Shown here: in pieces, positions 10,015 through 21,074 of the stretch | Layout: each line of letters opens with the position of its first letter | Numbering within the stretch: position 1 is the first letter of the stretch | Assembly (NCBI GenBank): GCA_016648135.1 | Contig: JADDOH010002004.1 | Coordinates: 62,001-126,000 of the forward strand | Reading direction: 5' to 3' | Length of the DNA: 64,000 bases | Source of the DNA: Agrypnia vestita | Taxonomy: Eukaryota; Arthropoda; Insecta; Trichoptera; Phryganeidae | Program-made: the position numbers and the translations under genes | Notes under the pieces: model-generated | Database searches by the model: none | Told to the model about the DNA's origin: nothing | Seen by the model: only the letters and a program-made list of their open reading frames with translations

Positions 10015-10440
10015 ATGCCCTATCCATTCAACGAACGTTGGCTATCATGCTGGCTACCATCACTTTATTTGCTGTGGCCCGGAATAGCTACAGCAGACTG
10101 GCCAAACCATAGGGTTAGCCTTTTCAGCTACGATGTTCTCCTTCTTCCAGGGCCCCGACTTCCGGCGATCTTTCCCTGCGTTATGAGCTGCAAGATCGCG
10201 TACTTCTCTCGATGTCACCCCACATGTCCGAGATATTCAAGTTTTCGGATTTTGATTGTTTTATTTAGGTACCTATTTCTTTTTCTTTATCACCCAAATC
10301 GTAACATATTCATTCGTAACTCTTATCATCCAGCGTATTTCTATTATTCTTCTGTAGATCCACATTCGAACGCTTCGAGTCGCCTTATCAACTCTTCGGT
10401 CCATGCTTCCATTCTATAAAACAATATCGAGAACACTTGT
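10015..10440 (-). pseudogene. Decayed RTE-like LINE, C-terminal part and 3' end
   Basis: Co-linear with 4845-5245, also on the minus strand: the same CTTCTTCCAGGGCC, GATATTCAAGTTTTCGGATTT and GTAGATCCACATTCGAACGC blocks occur in the same order. Minus-strand frames give fragments of the LINE C-terminus with stops. The 134-codon frame on the plus strand (10015-10419) is an antisense by-product. Confidence 0.65.
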
Positions 10441-10904
10441 ATCTGAGAATTTTTAAAAATTTACATATTTTTGTTAAATCTTCGTCTTCTTCTTCCTTTC
10501 CTTCCAAAAGATATGCACTTGCATTTCTTGGAAGCTTTATGTTTTTAATTTATAACACGCTTTAATTGTAATAACTTACATTTAATTGTTCGGGGTGGAC
10601 GCAAATAACGGGTGACACACTGGCAGATAACTCGACGGATGACCCTGACCAGATCTTCCGTGGGTCAGCGTTCCCTTCTACTGTTGGGTCCCTAGACCGG
10701 CCCCCTGTTTACCAGTTAGCGAAGGCCAAAGGCTCTGACTTTAGATCACTAAAGATTTGCTTGATTGCGCTTAAGCGATTTGTTTGTTCTATCCATATGA
10801 TAATTTTACTGAATCCAACATTTTCCCATTGAAGCTGAATTATACTTGGCCTATCTTCAAAAATTTACTACCTACGGCATGTAAATCTTGAAAAAACGCA
10901 TACA
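10441..10904. other. Intergenic; GC-richer patch at 10600-10740
   Basis: No gene seen. The patch at 10600-10740 is richer in GC than its surroundings but has no open frame of note and no recognised family. Confidence 0.35.
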
Positions 10905-11345
10905 ATTAAAACTTTTACTAATTATCCAGACTAATTATATATTTTAACGTTATTTCCTATTATTTTGGCATCGAGTGAGCAAGATGAATATTCTAAGTGA
11001 ATCAACCATGCTGAAATACTAAATTTTACATTTGATTCCGTTTATAAGAGTTCTACCACGATAAATTTTATAATAAGTCAGTTATTTGAGTATAACTTTC
11101 TGACAATAATTTTCCTTATGAAACATTTTAATTATCGCAAGAGAAACCTTTGATAACATTTTAAGCGAAGTCGAAAGCATACAACAGTACGAAGCAATAA
11201 AACAACTCGCCTTTTTAAAGGAATGAATTCGCATTCATGTTTTAATGTTAAAATGGAATTATTTTCAAACATAGAACAATTTTTCTCATTTTTTTTATTT
11301 CGGTTGCCATAACGTTGAATTGAATTTTTATTACATGATTTTATT
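10905..11345 (+). repeat. Dispersed repeat, paired with 20130-20560
   Basis: Shares AACTTTTACTAATT, TTTTAAGCGAAGTCGAAAGC, ATGAAACATTTAAATTAT-like and TTGAATTGAATTTTTA blocks in the same order with 20130-20560. Both copies lie within a few hundred bp of a Helitron-like end (11711 and 20081). Class unknown. Confidence 0.55.
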
Positions 11346-11710
11346 TGATTCTCTTCGTCTGTTGTTTGTGGTGGAATATTGTAACTGATTTTTCGCCAAC
11401 TTCCCGACCAACTAGAGCTCTGAAACTTTCAATATTTACGTAAAGTGGATGACTTTCCATTATTAAGTTTGATTTGGTCATTGTTTCGGTTAAAAATTGA
11501 GCGCTCAGCCCTAAAGTTTAGCATTTAAATTTGGATACTGTATGGGTGATGTTAAAAAAAATACGAATGTGTGCAAAGAAAGCGTATAAAATAGTGATTT
11601 AACCGTTATTTGAGATTTGTATCCGATTGTGTCGATGATTCGTGACTGATTTTTCGCAATTCGACCGCCAGTCATTAGTACAGGCAACAGTAATATCTGT
11701 TACCTACCAA

Positions 11711-11925
11711 TCTATACCTATAAAACTCAATGTCTGTCTGTCTGTTCTCTATTTTTGTATACTTATACTTTAGGACCCGGCGGGTAACATACCAGGCGTC
11801 TCCCAAAATCAAACGTATTTTCAAGTCGCCGAATCTCAATACTTCTCACATACTAAGCGATCCCTCTGCCATCTTACTTATTCCCCTACCATACTGTGGT
11901 ATCAAATTGCAATATACCTAATAAT
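11711..11925 (+). mobile_element. Helitron-like 5' end
   Basis: Starts TCTATACCTATAAAACTCAA after an A, followed by a GTCT microsatellite, and contains GGACCCGGCGGGTAACATA, all shared with 57441-57835 and, inverted, with 19978-20081. The 3' end is not seen, so this is a truncated copy. Confidence 0.55.
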
Positions 11926-12197
11926 GTAGCTCTGATTTTTTTTTGTGTTTAAGAATTCTTTAATTTTCGTTTTTTGTATACTTTATGTTTATACATTCTC
12001 AACATCAATTATAAATATTTTTTAAGATGTAGTTAGTAATCTCTGGTGTACCAACTTTTAGTGGTATCTCAGTCTGTCATATGGGAGGCAGTGATTCGGT
12101 TCTCCAACTTGTGAATGTTTTTTTTATGTATTTTACTGGATGTTTATAGATTTTTTCTAACAAGTAAACATAGGTATTCTCTGCATGGTTGAGGGTA

Positions 12198-12302
12198 TGC
12201 GATGCATTCAATAAACTGATAAGATTATTGGATATTGATCTGTTCGAGTGCAGCTACATAAGATTAAGAAAAATTTTGAGTGCTGAATTTTTTTCTACTT
12301 AA
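12198..12302 (+). pseudogene. LINE ORF2 C-terminal fragment
   Basis: Thirty-four codons open into a stop, including FNKLIRLLDIDLFECS, which fits the LINE C-terminal pattern FNxLxxxxDIDLFxxS also seen at 48480-48520 and 54890-54930. Upstream codons are disrupted. It is followed by its own 3' UTR and an AATA-repeat tail. Confidence 0.6.
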
Positions 12303-12611
12303 TAATTAAGTCTTTTGTTCATTCTTTTTGTATTATTTTCAACAAGCCTATGTTTTTCTGCTAATAATTAAGTCTCTTTTTCTTTTGTTTAAATTTTTTA
12401 TTCTTTCTTTTTACATAATTCTTAACATGCCCAAGTTTTAAGAAAAATTTTGAGTGCAGAATTTTTTTCCTACTTAATAATTAAGTCTCTTTTTCTCTTG
12501 TTCATTCTTTTTGTATTATTTTTTAACATGCCTATGTTTTCCTGCTAATAATTAAGTTTCTTTTTCTTTTGTTTAATTTTTTTTTACTTTCTTGTTATAT
12601 AATTTTTAACT
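12264..12611 (+). repeat. 174-bp direct tandem duplication in a LINE tail
   Basis: The block starting TTAAGAAAAATTTTGAGTG at 12264 recurs at 12438 with the same following sequence (TACTTAATAATTAAG, CATGCC, CTGCTAATAATTAAG). The duplication takes in the last coding bases and stop of the LINE fragment as well as the 3' UTR. Confidence 0.85.
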
Positions 12612-12757
12612 ATTTAATTCATAAATATTTATCATGACTAACATATTTCTAAATGTGGAGACCTGTAATTGGCCATCTATATTACATCAATGATTTCTAT
12701 GCTTCTTTGTTGTGCTGTTGGTCTTCCATGAATATTAAATAAATAAATAAATAAATG
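12303..12757 (+). mobile_element. LINE 3' UTR with AATA-repeat tail
   Basis: Continues from the ORF fragment at 12198 to an (AATA)n tail at 12737-12756, as in CR1/jockey-like elements with short 3' microsatellites. Confidence 0.6.
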
Positions 12758-12889
12758 GTGACATGATTCATTTGTCTATGACGTGTGATAATTTTGATTG
12801 TTGATGTGTATTATTTCCCCGGTAGTCAATGGCACCTACTATTTTTCACCCCGGCGATTGAGCGTACGTAAAACTAACGCGACAACATA

Positions 12890-13000
12890 ATTAAATAATT
12901 AATATTATAAATAAAATCAAAAATAAATTCCGGTACCGGGAATCGAACTCGAGTCTCCCGGGCGGGAGCCGGATATCCTACCACTACACCACGCAGGAGA
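12890..13000 (-). mobile_element. tRNA-derived SINE head (tRNA-Gly-like)
   Basis: The minus strand has an A-box-like GTGGTGTAGTGGTAGGATA, an anticodon-arm-like TCCGG/CCGGG pair around CTCCCGC (anticodon position CCC) and a B-box GAGTTCGATTCCCGG. The T-stem has a mismatch and the acceptor arms do not pair, so I call a tRNA-derived SINE or pseudogene, not a working tRNA gene. Confidence 0.55.
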
Positions 13001-13049
13001 TGCCATCGGCTACGGAGAAAATGTACATAAAGAAAATATATTGTGAGCT

Positions 13050-13300
13050 GTATATTTGGTTCGCGTCTTTGCTAAGTTCTATATGTAGTCTATTTTGGAA
13101 GGGTCTCGCACATACGATGCGATGGTGGCAACTTCCGTAGATCTCCGAGTTCGAGATTGCTCGCTCGGGATTCAAGCCCCATCTCCGGCCGTTTAATTTC
13201 GTTTCTTTAACCGTGAATTCGAACGAAATTGCGGACGTTACGCGATGTTACGGGGACGGACAGACAGACAGACAGACAGACAACGAAATTATTATAATTG
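13050..13300 (+). mobile_element. GACA-tailed SINE, copy 1
   Basis: Shares the order TGGTTCGCGTCTTTGCTAAG, a tRNA T-arm-like GGATTCAAGCCCC, GAAATTGCGGACGTTACGCG, a (GACA)n run at 13259-13282 and AACGAAATTATT with 24834-25060 (plus) and 38897-39124 (minus). The B-box-like hairpin suggests tRNA origin. Confidence 0.65.
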
Positions 13301-13559
13301 GGATATTTTTACTAATCAAACTTAAGACAATCAATCGAATTAGGAACATTATTTGTCACAATTTAGGAATACCAACTAATTTTGTAGGTATTCTGAATTG
13401 AAAAAATATTTTAAGTATTCCTTTGTAGAAATTTCCAAACATTACTATAGCTAGACCGCATTCAAAAGAATGTGCGCAAAGAATATGTGTGTTGTTACGA
13501 TGTAAAAAATGAACACAAAATAAGTTTTTCTAGTAAGTAAGTAACCTTTTTTAAACTAA

Positions 13560-13695
13560 AAAATATATATAATTTATAGAATTAAACTTTGTTTACACCA
13601 CTTTTTTGGTATTGAAAAAATTCAAGATGTTTCGAAGCCAATGGCTTCTTCGTCAGAATAACAAAAAAAAATTAATTCTATAAATTATAATTATA
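13560..13695. mobile_element. Foldback fragment with hammerhead-like motif
   Basis: Outer arms ATTTATAGAATTAA / TTAATTCTATAAAT enclose one hammerhead-like motif and the GTTTACACCAC block that also occurs next to the hammerhead at 1695. Likely a shortened Penelope-like terminus. Confidence 0.5.
13617..13661 (-). ncRNA. Hammerhead-like motif, partly decayed
   Basis: Minus strand: core CTGACGA, a perfect stem II (GAAGCC ATT GGCTTC), then GAAAC. The stem III and cleavage site (ACATCTTGA) do not fit the NUH rule well and stem I pairing is poor, so it is probably inactive. Confidence 0.55.
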
Positions 13696-14064
13696 ATGAC
13701 ACCACAAAATAATTTTGCTGTGATTGAAGAAGTTAAAAAATATATATTTATTTGGAATATCATATATCAGGCTTGTAATACGGGCTTGCCAGGCAACTTT
13801 CCGCCGCTTTCTTCTTACCGGACAAAGCTAGGGAATAGTCTTTTGATTGTGGTCGACCTATAATTGAAATATGTTGGTGAAATGTCTCCAATAGCGGGAT
13901 CTTGGCAGGACTCCATGATCGCTAAAGTAAAACTAGGCGAGAACGTCCGTCAATAATGGCGGAAAGAATCGTAGTTTTAAATTTACACTGGGTACCGAAT
14001 TAAATTAGTATGGAGCACGTGTTAAGCAGGTGCGCAATGCTCAGGCGATGATCATTTAAATAAA

Positions 14065-14225
14065 TTATAGATACAAGTCTCGCAGAGACGAAGCTATTTA
14101 TATTAGAAACGTGTACGGAAGTCTTTTTACAGGATGGCCAAGAGCTTTAGACCTGTATGAGCTGGCTTAAGTGATCACTCAGCAACGTTCACCAATTCCA
14201 TCGTAAGAGCAATCCACAGGTTACC
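14065..14225 (+). repeat. Dispersed repeat M, copy 1
   Basis: Shares AAGTCTCGCAGAGACGAAGC, GGAAGTCTTTT, GCTGGCTTAAGTGATCACT and AACGTTCACCAATTCCA-like blocks with copies at 18350, 21745 (minus), 21910 and 40255 (minus). Unknown class; one copy (21910-22356) has inverted ends. Confidence 0.65.
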
Positions 14226-14264
14226 TGAAAATTTTTGAAAGTTGCTTAAAACCTTTTAGGTATA

Positions 14265-14805
14265 CGGGGTGTACCAGAGCTAGCCGCAAAAACTTGGCCG
14301 AGAGATTCCGACTATGTTATGAGTCTAAAATGTTCAAGCAACCATGACCTAATATCAATAGTTATGTAGATATGCAATATCAAATTTTGCATTTTTTTTC
14401 AATATTTCTTACTTATTTTTTGTAAAAGGTTGAACTATAATTGCAGTAACTTATATCGATTATGAAAAATTCATTTGCTTCAATACAGCTTAAATAAAAT
14501 GATAAAAACTTTGTAAAAAATAACCTTTTTCAATTTTCGCAAGGTTTTTATCATTTTATTCGACTTGTATTAAAGCGAATGAATTTTTCTTAACCGATAT
14601 AAGTTACTGTGATGATAGTTTGACTTTTTGCAAAAAATAAGTAAGAAATATTGGAAAAAAATGCAAATTTTGATATTGCATATCTCCATAACTTTGATAT
14701 TGCATATCTCCATAACTGTTGCCATGGTTGCTTGAACATTTAAGACTCACAACATAGGCAGAAATCTACCGGCAAAGTTTCTGCTGCTAGTTCTGGTACA
14801 CCCCG
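14265..14805. mobile_element. Long foldback element F1 (about 540 bp)
   Basis: Ends CGGGGTGTACCAGAGCTAGC and GCTAGTTCTGGTACACCCCG are inverted repeats, and pairing continues through almost the whole length (GACTATGTTATGAGTC, ATGACCTAATATCAATAG-type and TTACTTATTTTTTGTAAAA blocks). A TA lies just outside the left end and close to the right end. The core is shared with 50226-50764. No ORF; a mariner-like nonautonomous foldback is the best reading. The right arm has a small direct duplication (GATATTGCATATCTCCATAA). Confidence 0.75.
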
Positions 14806-15285
14806 CATATTTAAAGGGGCAATTATCCCATTTTGCAAAAATTCAGTAGGTAATTGCGTTCTCAGAACAATACATATATATTTTTTTCTCAGTTGATTCG
14901 TTCAAAAACTTTCAAAAACACCTGGCGAGTGACAAAAGTGCCACAGGATTGTATAATTATTTTATTCAAAATCGACCTACGCGCGGCCAGTGACTTTAGT
15001 GTCGGTTCTTAACCTTTTAAATGACGGGGGTTTTAAAAAATGATTACCACCCAGGTCAGTGGCTGGTTTCGGTACAACACCGCGAGGACCTTTCTATAAA
15101 ATGCTGGGAATTATCGACCACAAATAGCATATTGACTTAAAGTATATGGCATTGAAAATCGTGTTTAATTCTGTCACTGCAGGGTCGATATAAGTTATAT
15201 AGGCAGAGAAGTTAGAACAAGATAATATTAAAATAAAATATAGGTACTTAGAAATATGTGTGATGATAAAAAAAAATGTTAATAC

Positions 15286-15400
15286 CACTATTCAATACTT
15301 AATTAATGGGATCAATGGTCCCTTCGTCAGGATAAGGGACGATTGGTCTAGAAGCATATTGATTTATTCATTAAATAGTGATTTATACAAAGTGTTTTAT
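15286..15400. mobile_element. Small foldback with two decayed hammerhead-like arms
   Basis: Minus strand 15300-15332 keeps CTGACGAAGGGACCATT but lacks GAAA; plus strand 15330-15375 keeps a sequence aligned to the 28013 hammerhead (GGGACGATTGGTC, AGCATATTG, TTATTCATTAAATAGTGATT). The arrangement mirrors the better pairs at 1681-2440 and 56694-56920. Confidence 0.45.
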
Positions 15401-15459
15401 TTTATTTATTATCTTATGTACGTAAATGTCGCGCCTCAGTGTTCTCACTGTAATATATA

Positions 15460-15464
15460 TATAC

Positions 15465-15498
<34 letters not shown>

Positions 15499-15512
15499 GT
15501 GTGTGTGTGTAT
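15460..15512. repeat. TA/TG microsatellite
   Basis: A (TA)n run followed by (GT)n, directly before the GC-rich island. Confidence 0.95.
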
Positions 15513-15520
15513 TTGCAAAC

Positions 15521-16030
15521 ATGGCGATGTACAATCCGTTTCCCAAGAGCATTGACATGTCCACCCGTTGTCTGTCTCGGGTTCAGCATCCGATCAGTGC
15601 AATCCTAGCGTCGTTATCAGCCGCGCGAGGGTATTACGCCGTCGGAGACGCGGTCGCTCGACCAACACGGATGCCCACGCGACAGATGTGACCGGGAAGG
15701 CGGTAAGTTCATTTAAAACCGAAATAGAGTGGCGCGAAAACGCACGCAATTTCGCTCCAATACTTCGGGCCCGCTTCGGGCGGCCTCGGCTCCCGTCGCG
15801 CGCTCCGTCCACGCGGTCGGAAGTCGGGCGCTCGCCCGTTTCCGCCGCTCTTCGGCAGCGCGCGAGCGGCCCGTTCGGAAAATTGGCGGGAAGCCCGATC
15901 GCCGCGTGAGCCGTTTGACAGAAAGGAACGGACGCATAAACGTACGTCGGAGCCCGCTCGATCGTCGGGAATAAAAGATCCGAGCGAAACGGAGCTAGCG
16001 CGTCATGTTCGAACGACAGAGAACAGCGTG
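15521..16030. promoter_or_regulatory. GC-rich island with candidate splice donor
   Basis: About 500 bp of CG-rich sequence. A short frame starts at ATG 15521 and stops at 15691, just before GGCG|GTAAGTT at 15702/15703, a good donor. Another frame stays open across the donor. This could be a first exon and promoter region. The overlapping 113-, 81- and 74-codon frames on both strands are what GC-rich sequence gives by chance. No domain recognised. Confidence 0.3.
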
Positions 16031-16744
16031 ATAACGTACTGCTTTTATTGTTTTTTGATATTTCTCTGTGCGTGCATTAAAAAGAGTTGTAAAATTGCCT
16101 TTTCAGCGGTGTACAGGGTCTCTGCAAAAATGCTGCCTGTTAAAATGTTTACATGAACTTTTGTGGAAGTTGATAATTTTTTTTTTATATAACGCGATGA
16201 AGACTTTTAAAATATTATTTATATTATTTGTAGAATTTAAGAAAACATAGAATTAAACCATCTCAGATTTGTTTTTCATAAATTTCACATAAATTGGTTG
16301 GGAGATATTGGTATGGGTAATTGGGAACAAGGCAAGCACTTACCTTTCTTCCTTCGATTTTTTATTTCTCCTCTTGCCTCTTCTATATCTCCAAACTTCT
16401 AGCGGCGAGGTGTTTCCCGTTAATTACAAGGCAAAACACTCGCGTCAAGAATTAAATCTTTGATTCAATTTGCGGTAGTTCACAGCGGAAAATTATGCGG
16501 TCACTTTTCTATTCCGATATTTTTTCTATTGCGATTGCAGCTGTTTTTCCTTCTTGTGGCGGCTTCGATTTTCAAAAGTGGAGCGGCTCTAGTACTTGCT
16601 TGGTTTCGGGAATGGGTAGGGACTGGGAGAGAAGGAATACCTTTTTCCTAGTTCACAAATTAATTTATGGCGCTAACATAAATGTTACCAAAAAAGGCGT
16701 TATGTGCTCGCAAAAAGCTTAAATAATAATTTTTTAAAAATTAC

Positions 16745-16753
16745 GAAATCTCA

Positions 16754-16800
<47 letters not shown>

Positions 16801-16885
16801 ATATTATATATATTTATTATATAATATCTCCTATATTCTAATATATATTATATAGATATATATATATATATATATATATAACAAT
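16745..16885. repeat. AT microsatellite cluster
   Basis: Several interrupted (TA)n runs over about 140 bp. Confidence 0.95.
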
Positions 16886-17735
16886 GCCCTTTAGGCTTCT
16901 CGTGTATCAGTTGCTATATTTTTCATTATGGTCATAAATTTCTTAGTTTCATGTTATTTTGGTCGAAATATAAAACGATGGAATTATTATGAACGGCAAG
17001 CCGGAGTTTTGAATTAGACTTATTTTATTTTTTACCGTATGCATTCTTGAAGGATGTGCTTTAGGGTGGCTAGTGGCTAGGGCCGTTTAACTCCAGAAGG
17101 TTACTGTTAGTCGTTTCGACTGAAACGCCGAACATTTGTTGCTTTCTCTTTCGAACTATTGAGTGTATCGCGTCAATTTTTCGCGTCGCTGACAGGACGT
17201 CTCAAGGGGCGGTTGAGTCACGCTGGTAAGTGCCGCCATTTCGATATAATTGTAATTGCAGTAAATTTATAAGGAAATCCCTCAAATTCAATGCATGATC
17301 CTATGATTTACTTATAATTGTAAACATTCTGATGACTCAAATGATGACATTAACCACTCATGCAAATTGTCAATGATGGGGAAAACATATTTCTCAATTA
17401 CGGCCAAGGGATCCTTTTCTTCTTGAGGTTCCCATTCGAATCCCCTTGATCAGATCACGTAGTTTAACGTAGCAGAGCGTCCGATAATATCTACATTTAT
17501 TGATAATTTCATTAAAAAATATACAATAGTTTGATATATTATGACGAATTTACGAAAATATATTTTTCGCGTAACTCTTTTTTTCCCGCTGAATGTTAGA
17601 TTAGCTCGCTAAAGTACCCGACGGAAATGTGTTAAAACATTATTTTATCCAATTATTTTTACAAAACAGCGAATAAGTAAATCCGCTACTTATTTCGCGG
17701 CAGCCCTGTACAAAAGGAACCTTGGGGCCAACAGC
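16886..17735. other. Intergenic, nothing firm
   Basis: No supported gene. A small GC-richer patch occurs at 17160-17240, with GTGCCGCCATTTCG. Confidence 0.4.
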
Positions 17736-17739
17736 TGTT

Positions 17740-18215
17740 CTCAACGTTGACTGCAAGCCCGCGAGATAAGCTCAACACGCCAAAAGAGAAAGGGTATTTG
17801 CTCAATGCACTCTGTCGCGCGCAAGGTGGATCGAATTTTTTTTACGAAGTGTCCGAACGCTTTCACCTTTCCGGACGCGGCTCGCCGGAGAGAGAAAAAA
17901 GAGCGGATAATTTCCCGCGCGCTGAAAACCGGGGCGAGACGGAGATAGCGCAGAGGCGCGAGAGCAAAGAGAGAGGGGATAGCGGCGTTTCGGAACGGGA
18001 CGGGCTACTGGAGAAAGCGGCGGGCCGCGGAGAGGGAGGGGGAGAGATGCAATTCTCGGCGTTGCTAGGCAGATATTTTTTTATTTCGCATTTGCCGCGA
18101 TATTCGGATTCGGCCGACAATTGCATTGAAAATTCGCACCGACGCGATATTCCGTTTAGCCCGGCGCGACAGACATTGCAACATTGCCGCGTTTTTAATC
18201 GCGAATCTAAGGAAT
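17740..18215. promoter_or_regulatory. GC-rich, purine-rich island
   Basis: CG-rich sequence with long purine stretches on the plus strand (17930-18050). A 156-codon frame spans it (17747-18217), but its Glu/Arg-rich composition comes from the GA-rich bases, an overlapping minus frame is also open, and no domain is visible. I treat it as a possible promoter or 5' UTR island, not a proven gene. Confidence 0.3.
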
Positions 18216-18349
18216 AGTATCAGCGGACAAAATTGTGGACGCATGTTTCAAAATTACGTTTTAAATGTATCGCTCCGGAGAAGAAACGGACGTCTTTTCG
18301 GAACCGGTTGACTTTGAAAAATAAAACTGGCGATATTTTTTCTCAATCG

Positions 18350-18510
18350 ATGTATTTTATAGATGCCTCGCAGAGACGAAACTGTATTTTTATGGGAGAG
18401 TAGGAAAGTCTTTTGGGTGTACATAGAACTTACGACCTATTGTACGGCTGGCTTAGGTGATCACTTCGCACAATGTAACGTTCGCCATTTCCACTCATGA
18501 TAGATAATAC
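18350..18510 (+). repeat. Dispersed repeat M, copy 2
   Basis: ATAGATGCCTCGCAGAGACG, GGCTTAGGTGATCACTTC and CAATGTAACGTTCGCCATTT match the other M copies. Followed at 18560-18650 by a piece of the F foldback core (GTCAGAAATATT, AATGCAAACTTTAATATCGC). Confidence 0.7.
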
Positions 18511-18669
18511 TATGTCTACTAATTTTTTGAAGTTGTATATATTTAAATTATTTCACATTTCATGTTTGGCATTAGTTTCTGGAATGTCCAACATTTTACA
18601 AAAGATAAGTCAGAAATATTTAAAAAAAATGCAAACTTTAATATCGCTTATATCTTTAACTCGACATTT

Positions 18670-18936
18670 CAAAATTTTTGTGTTTTTAAATTTCTACTAT
18701 ATTATGTTTTTCTTATGTCTCTGCTTTTTATATACATACTTGCTTTTTACTTTATATTTTATTTATCTTTATATATTTGTATCTATATTTTAAGTAGGTA
18801 TTTTCTTTTCTCTTTTTTTGTGTACATGTTATTGTTTTTTTCTCTTTAAAATATCTATATATTCTGTTAATGTACACTTAACCTGTACATTGTAAAAGCC
18901 CTATAGGGCGTTAATTAATAAATAAATAAAAAATTT
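18670..18936 (+). mobile_element. LINE 3' UTR, family with GCCCTATAGGGC hairpin, copy 1
   Basis: Matches 51252-51502 closely (AATTTCTACTATATTATG, TTTATATATTTGTATCT, TGTTAATGTACAC, AAAAGCCCTATAGGGCGTTA) and ends in AATTAATAAATAAATAAA. A third, inverted copy starts at 62656. GCCCTATAGGGC is a perfect palindrome just before the tail. Confidence 0.8.
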
Positions 18937-18939
18937 AAA

Positions 18940-19005
18940 AGAATATTTTCTATTGAAAATCGAATTAAGAAGACTACCCCGAAGTTTTTGCTACTTGCTA
19001 CCAAA
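18940..19005 (-). repeat. GGTGTCCCG-type repeat end, copy 1
   Basis: Contains AGAATATTTTCTATT, GAATTAAGAAGACTACC and CCGAAGTTTTTGCTACT, shared with 36245-36295 and 63185-63240 and, inverted, with 35115-35190 and 62580-62655. Here it directly follows the LINE tail. Confidence 0.6.
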
Positions 19006-19977
19006 ATCAAAATCTTAGAGAACCAACGTAATTGCGATAACTGTCTACTACTACACCCACAAATTTTGTTTACATGCGCACATCTGAAAATGAAAGATGT
19101 TAAAATTCACAGAGAGAGATTTTTATAAAAATGGTAAATATGTATCCACATTGGCTTATTGTTGTTGTAACAATCCTCAGCGCAGCCGGCACCAAAGCTT
19201 TTTCATTCCCCTTAAATGACCACAGATGTTGCAAATCAGACATCTATATCGATTTTGGAGTTTTACACTAGGATACGCCATTAATATTATTTCAATTTTT
19301 ATTAAACTCCTTTTTACCAGTATTTTCGTTCAGAATATATTTTTTATATACCCATGTTCAGAAGATATTTTATTTATTTATTGATGTGTACCATCTTTCC
19401 TCTCGCTTTCCTACAATCTGTGGTAGTGATTTCGTGAAAAAGGACGGAAATGCGTAACAGGAAATAAGACGCGCGCAATTTCATTTAACCAATGAGCGCG
19501 CGCGGAGCACGCGCGATGAAAAAAATCGTCATTTATAAACAAATCAATGTCCAGCAAGTGCCATCACAGCGAAGACGCACGCTACCAGCCAATGCTTCTG
19601 ATTTCGTATATACGTTGCGAGGCTGGCTCTGTGCCAGCGTGTGGATGCTTGATATATTTTGGCTTATGTCTTCGAAACTATCCAATAAATACTTCATTTT
19701 TTTTACATTAATGTAAACAATGACTGCCCTTAATGATTTACATTCTCAAATTTTATGTAATTTATGTGATTATTTTTAAATATTTATTTAAATTTTTCAT
19801 ACAATATGTATGGCGGCACGATACCGCCATGAAAATAAAATAAAATCTATGAAAAGAAATAAAAACATATAAATTACCAAATACATTTCTAAACAAAATT
19901 CGTATGTAGATATACGGTACCTACCTACCTAGTGCGGCAAAATTCAATATAAATAAATGCACAATAAATTCTCTTTG

Positions 19978-20081
19978 TTGGGTACCTACTATAGAGTAAA
20001 TATGCAAAATTTGGGTCTGATCGGACAAACGGTGTAGATTTGTGTAGAGAACAGACAGACATTGAGTTTTATAGGTATAGA
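19978..20081 (-). mobile_element. Helitron-like 5' end, inverted
   Basis: On the minus strand starts TCTATACCTATAAAACTCAA after an A, has a short GTCT run, then CTACACAAATCTACACCG; matches 11711 and 57441. Truncated at its 3' side. Confidence 0.55.
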
Positions 20082-20129
20082 TTGTGCAATCGTCGACAGG
20101 GATTTTCTTGACTGAAAACTGTGTAAAAT

Positions 20130-20560
20130 GACAACTTTTACTAATTTTACAGACTTATTGTGTATTTCAATGTTATTTCATATTATTTTGTTAAATGGGG
20201 CAATCTGTTATGCAATTTAAAAAATTAAAATAATCCTTTTTTATTTTATTAGCACTCTTAATTATTAAATGTTGAAATATATTTGTTTCTGTTTAAACGG
20301 GTTCGGGCACGAGGATTTGTAAATACTGTTAATTATTTGAATATAACTTTTTGACCAATGAAATGAAACATTTAAATTATCGAAGGAGAAAACGTTGATC
20401 ACATTTTAAGCGAAGTCGAAAGCGAATAACGGTATGAAGCAGTACAAGATGTAACCTTTTTTATTTTCAATTGTTTTCAAAGTTTGTATTCTCACTTTTT
20501 CTTATTTAGATCGACATAAGAATGAATTGAATTTTTAATACAGTTCGTTAGAATTTGTAA
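20130..20560 (+). repeat. Dispersed repeat, paired with 10905-11345
   Basis: Same order of shared blocks as the copy at 10905 (TTTTAAGCGAAGTCGAAAGC is identical). Unclassified. Confidence 0.55.
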
Positions 20561-21074
20561 AAAATATTTTAGATTATTTAATATTACAATAAAAATAAAA
20601 CTGAAAAACAGTCACTACTAGAAAAAATAATTTAATTAATCATTTATCAGAATTATATAAGTCGTTTCACGGTAGACAGTAATGCAACAACACAATTAAT
20701 GTCAGTGATGAATATAGCAGTGGCATGCAGTGGATGTAAACCTAGGTTAAGCTGTGACCGACTATATTAAAAAATATATATATACCCATATACCTATAAG
20801 GATATATACTCGTACATTTTTTGAATTTCGTTTAACTGTAAATAATGAACTATTTTGAGTATCTTCAATCCACAAAAATAACTGCACTATAAAAGAAGTA
20901 TTGTAAACAAGATTTTCTAAATAAATAAATATTTTATATATAGGTAATACGGCAAATTTTTTTCAATATATTTCGAATACCATTTACCTATGTATAATTA
21001 CATTGTGAAAAATGCTAATTTCAGATATACGTTTCTTTTCAAGAAAATAAATCAAATATTTTAAGATATTATCG

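Noticed and set aside
10015..10419. 134-codon plus-strand ORF
   Set aside because: Antisense of a decayed LINE C-terminus also found at 4845-5245.
12930..13000. Functional tRNA-Gly(CCC) gene
   Set aside because: Anticodon arm and B-box are good, but the acceptor stem is missing.
17747..18217. 156-codon ORF as a real gene
   Set aside because: Composition follows GA/GC-rich bases, opposite strand is also open, no domain.
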